Notes under the pieces: model-generated
The model's input: only the letters and a program-made list of their open reading frames with translations
Database searches by the model: none
What the model was told of the DNA's origin: nothing
Part shown: positions 6,270 through 9,733 of the stretch, piece after piece
How the letters are laid out: each line of letters begins with the position of its first letter
How positions within the stretch are numbered: the stretch's first letter is position 1
From: an uncultured Pseudorhodobacter sp.
GTDB lineage: Bacteria; Pseudomonadota; Alphaproteobacteria; Rhodobacterales; Rhodobacteraceae
NCBI GenBank assembly: GCA_945957495.1
Contig: CAMFLG010000082.1
Location: 1 to 9,733, forward strand
Length of the DNA: 9,733 bases
Direction: 5' to 3'
Program-made: the position numbers and the translations under genes

Positions 6270-6283
6270 TGTTATCGCTATCA
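6270..6283. promoter_or_regulatory. Candidate GntR operator before the dehydrogenase-gluconokinase operon
   Basis: TGTTATCGCTATCA has the arms TGTTA and TATCA (one mismatch to a perfect palindrome) with a 4-base centre. It matches the site at 4738-4751 in 11 of 14 positions. It lies 33-46 bases before the dehydrogenase start codon, where bound repressor would block transcription. I could not place convincing -35 and -10 boxes. Confidence 0.55.
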
Positions 6284-6524
6284 GCTTTCTGCCGCGTTTC
6301 ATATGGAAACCACACTCCTGCGCAGGCCCTGCGGGTTGCGGCGCGGGATTTTGCAGGCGCCCATCCTTTGCGCACGGGCTGTCCGCATCGGGCCAAGTGC
6401 AGCGGCCTTTTCAGCAAAGCCACGCCGGATTCCGCCGAAAGAGCGACAATTTGCTGTGACCATCTGTGTTTACCCTGTCCACTGCGTCATGGAAGTGACA
6501 GATAAAACTGAGCAGGCTTTTGGA
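6284..6524. other. Divergent intergenic region, no gene seen
   Basis: The gene-free gap between the minus-strand dehydrogenase (start 6237) and the plus-strand patatin gene (start 6568) is 330 bases. It must carry both promoters. Apart from the two operator-like palindromes at its ends, I see only GATAAA at 6501-6506 as a possible -10 box for the plus-strand operon, without a good -35 box. Short reading frames here have no ribosome binding site or recognisable sequence. Confidence 0.4.
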
Positions 6525-6545
6525 TTTGCCGGTTGCGCTGGCAAA
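6525..6545. promoter_or_regulatory. Operator-like palindrome upstream of the patatin operon
   Basis: TTTGCC (6525-6530) and GGCAAA (6540-6545) form perfect arms around 9 bases. With the next two bases on each side the match is 7 of 8. It sits 23 bases before the patatin start codon and next to its ribosome binding site GAAGGA, a position fitting a repressor site or an RNA hairpin. The cognate regulator is unknown. Confidence 0.4.
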
Positions 6546-6567
6546 AGCATTTTGAAGGATCATTGGC

Positions 6568-7746
6568 ATGGCAGCACAGGGCAGCAAACACCGCACAGAT
6601 GGCGCGAAGTCACCTGCATCGGGGTTTCAGCGGGTTGCGTTGCTGTTGCAGGGCGGCGGGGCCTTGGGCAGCTATCAGGCCGGGGTTTATATGGCGATGG
6701 CCGAGGCGGGGCTGCATCCGGGCTGCGTGGCCGGGGTGTCGATCGGGGCGATCAACGCGGCGCTGATTGCCGGGAACGCACCAGAGGACCGGGTGACGGC
6801 GCTGCGCCGGTTTTGGGAAAAGGTCACAACGCCGCCCCTTGGCCTGCCGTCGATGTATGCGGCGATGATCGGCGCGATGGGGGTGGGCGGCGATCAGTTT
6901 CACACCCTGCTGAACCAGACCCGCGCCTTTGCCACCATGACCGGGGGCGCGCCCGACTTCTTTACGCCGCGTCCGGTGCCGCCCAGCCCGACCGCCGATC
7001 TGCCGCCCGATGCCGCCAGCTATTACGATGTGTCGCCCCTGCGCGCGACGCTGCTGGATCTGGTTGATTTCGACCGGATCAATGCCGGCGAGATGCGCTA
7101 TTGCGCCGGGGCGGTGAACATTCGGAACGGCAATTTCGAATACTTCGATTCCCAGCATCAGAGCATCGGGGTTGATCATGTGATGGCCTCGGGCGCGCTG
7201 CCGCCGGGGTTCCCTGCGGTGAAGATCGGGGATGAGTATTATTGGGATGGCGGGCTGATTTCGAACACGCCTTTACAATGGGTTCTGGAAACGCAGCCGC
7301 GCGAAGATACGCTGGCCTTTCAGGTTGATCTGTGGAGCGCGCGCGGCGAGGTTCCGCGCACGATGGCGGGCATTGATCAACGCGCGAAAGAAATCCGCTT
7401 TTCCAGCCGCACCCGCGCCAGCACCGATCATTTCAAGACCATCCAGCATGCGCGCCGGGTTCTGGCGCGGGTTTTGGATTTGCTGCCGGACCGGACGGTT
7501 CTGGACGCCGATCCAGAGTTGCGCGCGCTGGCCGATGCCGCCGATGACAAGGTTTATAACATCGTGCATCTGATCTACCGGACACAGGCCTATGAGGGCG
7601 CCTCGGCGGATTATGAATTCTCGCGCGCGACGATGACTGAACATTGGACGGCGGGGCACCGAGATGCGACGCATTCCCTGCAGCAACCCGAAATCTATCT
7701 GCGCCCGGAAAATTCGCATGGCGTGGCCACGTTTGACTTCAGATAA
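6568..7746 (+). CDS. Patatin-like phospholipase with DUF3734-type C-terminus
   Basis: This is a 392-residue serine acyl-hydrolase with a Ser-Asp dyad. The glycine-rich oxyanion loop LQGGGALGSYQAG is at 27-39, the nucleophile elbow G56-V-S58-I-G60, and the catalytic Asp227 in YYWDGG. MASGALPPGFPAVKIG (206-221) is typical of patatins. The C-terminal third, with FSSRTRASTDHFKTIQH and a predicted helical tail, resembles the DUF3734 domain. There is no signal peptide, so it acts in the cytoplasm or on granules or the inner membrane face. GAAGGA precedes the ATG at 6568 at good spacing. It is followed after 15 bases by acetoacetate decarboxylase and then 3-hydroxybutyrate dehydrogenase. That context suggests hydrolysis linked to polyhydroxybutyrate or lipid turnover, but the true substrate is an inference. 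Confidence 0.93.
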   Translation: MAAQGSKHRTDGAKSPASGFQRVALLLQGGGALGSYQAGVYMAMAEAGLHPGCVAGVSIGAINAALIAGNAPEDRVTALRRFWEKVTTPPLGLPSMYAAMIGAMGVGGDQFHTLLNQTRAFATMTGGAPDFFTPRPVPPSPTADLPPDAASYYDVSPLRATLLDLVDFDRINAGEMRYCAGAVNIRNGNFEYFDSQHQSIGVDHVMASGALPPGFPAVKIGDEYYWDGGLISNTPLQWVLETQPREDTLAFQVDLWSARGEVPRTMAGIDQRAKEIRFSSRTRASTDHFKTIQHARRVLARVLDLLPDRTVLDADPELRALADAADDKVYNIVHLIYRTQAYEGASADYEFSRATMTEHWTAGHRDATHSLQQPEIYLRPENSHGVATFDFR

Positions 7747-7761
7747 GGAACGGATATTCAA

Positions 7762-8520
7762 ATGAAAATTGCTGATGTACGCGCCCGCGCCTTTGCCATG
7801 CCGTTGAACGACCCGGCCTATCCGCGCCCGCCTTACAAGTTCTACAACCGGGAATTCGTGGTGATCACCTACCGCACCGACCCCGAGATTCTGCGCGAGT
7901 TGGTGCCGGAACCGTTGGAGGTGATCGGCGACACTGTGGCGTATGAATTTATCCGAATGCCGGATTCGACCGGCTTTGGCGATTACACCGAAACCGGGCA
8001 GGTTATTCCGGTGCGCTATACCACCCCGTCGGGTGAGGTGCAGGAGGGCAGCTATGTGCATTCGATGTATCTGGACGACAACTCTCCTATCGCGGGGGGG
8101 CGCGAAATCTGGGGGTTTCCGAAAAAGCTGGCGACGCCGAAACTGACCCATGAGCAAGAGGTTCTGGTGGGCACCTTGCACTACGGATCGGTCCTGTGCG
8201 TGACCGCGACGATGGGGTACAAGCACCGCGAGGCCGATCTAGCGCAGGTGGCAAAGTCGATGAGTAAACCCGCGTTCATGATCAAGATCATCCCGCATGT
8301 CGATTGCACGCCGCGTATCTGCGAACTGGTGCGCTACTTCATGGAGGACGTGACGGTGAAGGGCGCCTGGACCGGCCCGGCGCAGTTGCAACTGTTCCAG
8401 CATGTGATGTGTGACGTGGCGCGCCTGCCGGTACGCGAGGTTGTGTCCGCCATTCACTACGTTGCCGATCTGACCCTGGGTCTGGGCGAAGTGGTGCATG
8501 ATTATCTGAAAGAAGCATAA
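7762..8520 (+). CDS. adc: Acetoacetate decarboxylase
   Basis: This is a 252-residue enzyme converting acetoacetate to acetone and CO2 through a Schiff base on lysine. GREIWGFPKKLATP (113-126) contains the neighbouring lysines K121 and K122, equivalent to K115/K116 of the Clostridium enzyme, and Glu115 matches its active-site Glu76 region by family pattern. FYNREFVVITYRTDPE, LVPEPL and SYVHSMYLDD are also characteristic. Length is normal for the family (about 245-250). The start follows the patatin stop by 15 bases. The stop codon itself forms part of TAAGGA, a ribosome binding site lying somewhat far from the ATG. With the following dehydrogenase it would take 3-hydroxybutyrate to acetone, or work in reverse order with carbon release as a sink. 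Confidence 0.93.
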   Translation: MKIADVRARAFAMPLNDPAYPRPPYKFYNREFVVITYRTDPEILRELVPEPLEVIGDTVAYEFIRMPDSTGFGDYTETGQVIPVRYTTPSGEVQEGSYVHSMYLDDNSPIAGGREIWGFPKKLATPKLTHEQEVLVGTLHYGSVLCVTATMGYKHREADLAQVAKSMSKPAFMIKIIPHVDCTPRICELVRYFMEDVTVKGAWTGPAQLQLFQHVMCDVARLPVREVVSAIHYVADLTLGLGEVVHDYLKEA

Positions 8521-8535
8521 GCAGGAGGGCCTGAG

Positions 8536-9318
8536 ATGGCACGTTTTGACGGAAAAGTGGCGATTGTAACCGGGGCTGCCAGCGGCATTGGCAAAGAGAT
8601 TGCGCTGCGCTTTGCGGCAGAGGGCGCGATCCCGGTGATCGCCGACCTGAACCTTGACGCCGCCGAAGCGACGGCGGCGGAAATCCGCGCCAAGGGCGGC
8701 GATGCCTTTGCGGTGGCGATGAACGTCACCGACGAGGCGCAGGTTGACAAGGGCGTGGCCGATGTTGTGGCCAAATATGGCCGCGTCGATATTCTGGTCA
8801 GCAATGCCGGGATTCAGATCGTCAACCCCTTGGTTGATTTTGCCTTTTCCGACTGGAAGAAGATGCTGGCGATCCATCTGGACGGCGCCTTCCTGACGAC
8901 GCGCGCCTGCCTGAAGCATATGTATGCCGCGAATTATGGCCGGGTGATCTATATGGGCTCGGTGCATTCGAAAGAGGCGTCCAAACTGAAGGCGCCCTAT
9001 GTCACTGCCAAGCACGGGCTGATCGGGCTGGCGAAGGTTCTGGCGAAAGAGGGGGCGGAACACAATGTGACCGCCAATGTGGTTTGCCCCGGCTTTGTGC
9101 GCACACCGCTGGTGGAAAAGCAGATCCCGGAACAAGCCGCAGCCTTTGGGATTTCCGAGGCGGATGTGATTTCGAAAATCATGCTGAAGGATACCATCGA
9201 CACCACTTTCACCACGACGGATGAGGTCGCGGATGCGGTGCTGTTCTTTGCCGCCGCCGATACTTGCGTGATGAGCGGGCAGTCGCTGGTCGTCAGCCAC
9301 GGCTGGTTCATGCAGTAA
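8536..9318 (+). CDS. bdhA: 3-hydroxybutyrate dehydrogenase
   Basis: This is a 260-residue SDR enzyme that oxidises D-3-hydroxybutyrate to acetoacetate with NAD+, a key step in polyhydroxybutyrate and ketone-body use. The cofactor motif TGAASGIG is at 12-19 and N90-A-G at 90-92. All residues known from the Pseudomonas enzyme structures fall at the same numbers: Gln94, Ser142, His144, Lys152, Tyr155, Lys159, Gln196 and Trp257. The C-terminus HGWFMQ is typical. Length is exactly that of the family. GGAGG lies just before the ATG at 8536, a strong ribosome binding site, and only 15 bases separate it from the decarboxylase, so it is the last gene of the operon. Confidence 0.97.
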   Translation: MARFDGKVAIVTGAASGIGKEIALRFAAEGAIPVIADLNLDAAEATAAEIRAKGGDAFAVAMNVTDEAQVDKGVADVVAKYGRVDILVSNAGIQIVNPLVDFAFSDWKKMLAIHLDGAFLTTRACLKHMYAANYGRVIYMGSVHSKEASKLKAPYVTAKHGLIGLAKVLAKEGAEHNVTANVVCPGFVRTPLVEKQIPEQAAAFGISEADVISKIMLKDTIDTTFTTTDEVADAVLFFAAADTCVMSGQSLVVSHGWFMQ

Positions 9319-9324
9319 CACCTG

Positions 9325-9355
9325 CGGCGGGGGTGGGGCGAACCTGCCCCCGCCG
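9325..9355 (+). terminator. Strong GC hairpin after bdhA
   Basis: CGGCGGGGG (9325-9333) pairs perfectly with CCCCCGCCG (9347-9355) around a 13-base loop, starting 7 bases after the bdhA stop. The following bases (TAAGATTCGTTGATTT) are only modestly T-rich. It probably ends the patatin-adc-bdhA transcript. Confidence 0.65.
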
Positions 9356-9427
9356 TAAGATTCGTTGATTTCCGGCGCAGAACATGGTCTTGCCATTGCG
9401 TGAAGATCGCGCAGGGGATGGTTCGGC

Positions 9428-9733
9428 GTGAAACGGCGGATTGCGGCGTTATATGAGGGCAAATCGAAAGCGGCGGTGCGGTTTCGCTATGCGCTGCTGG
9501 TATTTGACCTGATCACGATCATCTTTCTGATCGCCTCTTCCTTTTCGGACCATGGGCTTCTCGTCAAGCTGATTGACGCGGTGTTCGGCGTGGTGATCGC
9601 GGCCGATCTGGCGGCGCGGGTCTGGATCAACAAGCAGCCGATGCGGCTGTTGTTCAGCTTTTGGGGTCTGGTGGATGTGGTGGTGATCATCTCGCTGATC
9701 GCGCCGCTGACCGGCGAGGGGCTGGCCTTCATG
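9428..9733 (+). CDS. Voltage-gated ion channel family protein (ion transporter), N-terminal part
   Basis: The first 102 codons are present, open to the window end. It starts with GTG at 9428, preceded by AGGGG about 10 bases upstream. An in-frame stop at 9401 and the absence of another start between fix the start. After a short basic N-terminus (KRRIAALYEGKSKAAVRFRY) come three hydrophobic segments, at about 21-37, 51-69 and 80-95, matching S1, S2 and S3 of six-helix voltage-sensor channels. D61 in IAADLAARVWI and WGLVDVVVII fit the voltage-sensor S2/S3 pattern. The S4, pore and filter lie outside, so potassium selectivity cannot be confirmed. Confidence 0.8.
   Translation, partial: MKRRIAALYEGKSKAAVRFRYALLVFDLITIIFLIASSFSDHGLLVKLIDAVFGVVIAADLAARVWINKQPMRLLFSFWGLVDVVVIISLIAPLTGEGLAFM

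Noticed and set aside
6238..6423. Longer N-terminus for the gluconate 5-dehydrogenase (start at 6423)
   Set aside because: The extension has no family similarity and covers the operator-like site. The ATG at 6237 has a good ribosome binding site and matches family length.
6475..6501. Imperfect inverted repeat CTGTCCACT / AGTGACAG upstream of the patatin gene
   Set aside because: A bulge is needed for the arms to pair and the spacer is long, so it is not better than background.
7273..8226. 317-codon minus-strand reading frame opposite the patatin-adc junction
   Set aside because: It is the shadow of two confirmed genes and has no motif or start signal.
8239..9462. 407-codon minus-strand reading frame opposite adc and bdhA
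   Set aside because: It is fully antisense to two clear enzyme genes and has no recognisable domain. Length alone is not evidence in this base composition.

Overview
The window looks like chromosomal DNA of a GC-rich alphaproteobacterium, most likely Rhodobacteraceae. The evidence is the strong G/C third-position bias, a DUF6478-type protein that I know only from that family, an Arg-CCU tRNA, and metabolic genes that closely resemble Rhodobacteraceae versions. I see no phage, IS, CRISPR or conjugation genes. The content is ordinary metabolic chromosome with several suggestive regulatory sites, and I did not find a convincing new defence or mobile system.

Layout. Positions 1-741 (minus) hold the N-terminal third of a 2,4-dienoyl-CoA reductase (FadH), cut by the window edge. 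Its upstream gap carries an imperfect tandem repeat (820-888) with palindromic cores. Positions 931-2086 (minus) hold a two-gene unit of unknown function: a DUF6478 protein followed 7 bases later by a small protein with a C-terminal coiled coil. Positions 2229-3468 (minus) encode a small lipoprotein and an exported glutathione-peroxidase-like protein.

Positions 3528-6237 form a gluconate module: a LacI-family GntR-like repressor (minus), a tRNA-Arg(CCU) gene (plus), and a gluconokinase / gluconate 5-dehydrogenase pair (minus, with a 4-base ATGA overlap). Two similar TGTTA-N4-TA(A/T)CA palindromes, one upstream of the repressor and one just upstream of the dehydrogenase, resemble the E. coli gnt operator. 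They suggest that the repressor controls itself and the catabolic pair. The dehydrogenase would interconvert 5-ketogluconate and gluconate, and the kinase would make 6-phosphogluconate. The last codon and stop of the kinase gene are built from the opposite strand of the tRNA CCA end.

Positions 6568-9318 (plus) are a three-gene operon: patatin-like phospholipase, acetoacetate decarboxylase and 3-hydroxybutyrate dehydrogenase. This is a ketone-body / polyhydroxybutyrate metabolism unit (lipid or polyester hydrolysis, then 3-hydroxybutyrate to acetoacetate to acetone plus CO2). It has a candidate operator upstream and a strong GC hairpin after the last gene. The window ends inside a plus-strand voltage-gated ion channel gene (9428 onward).
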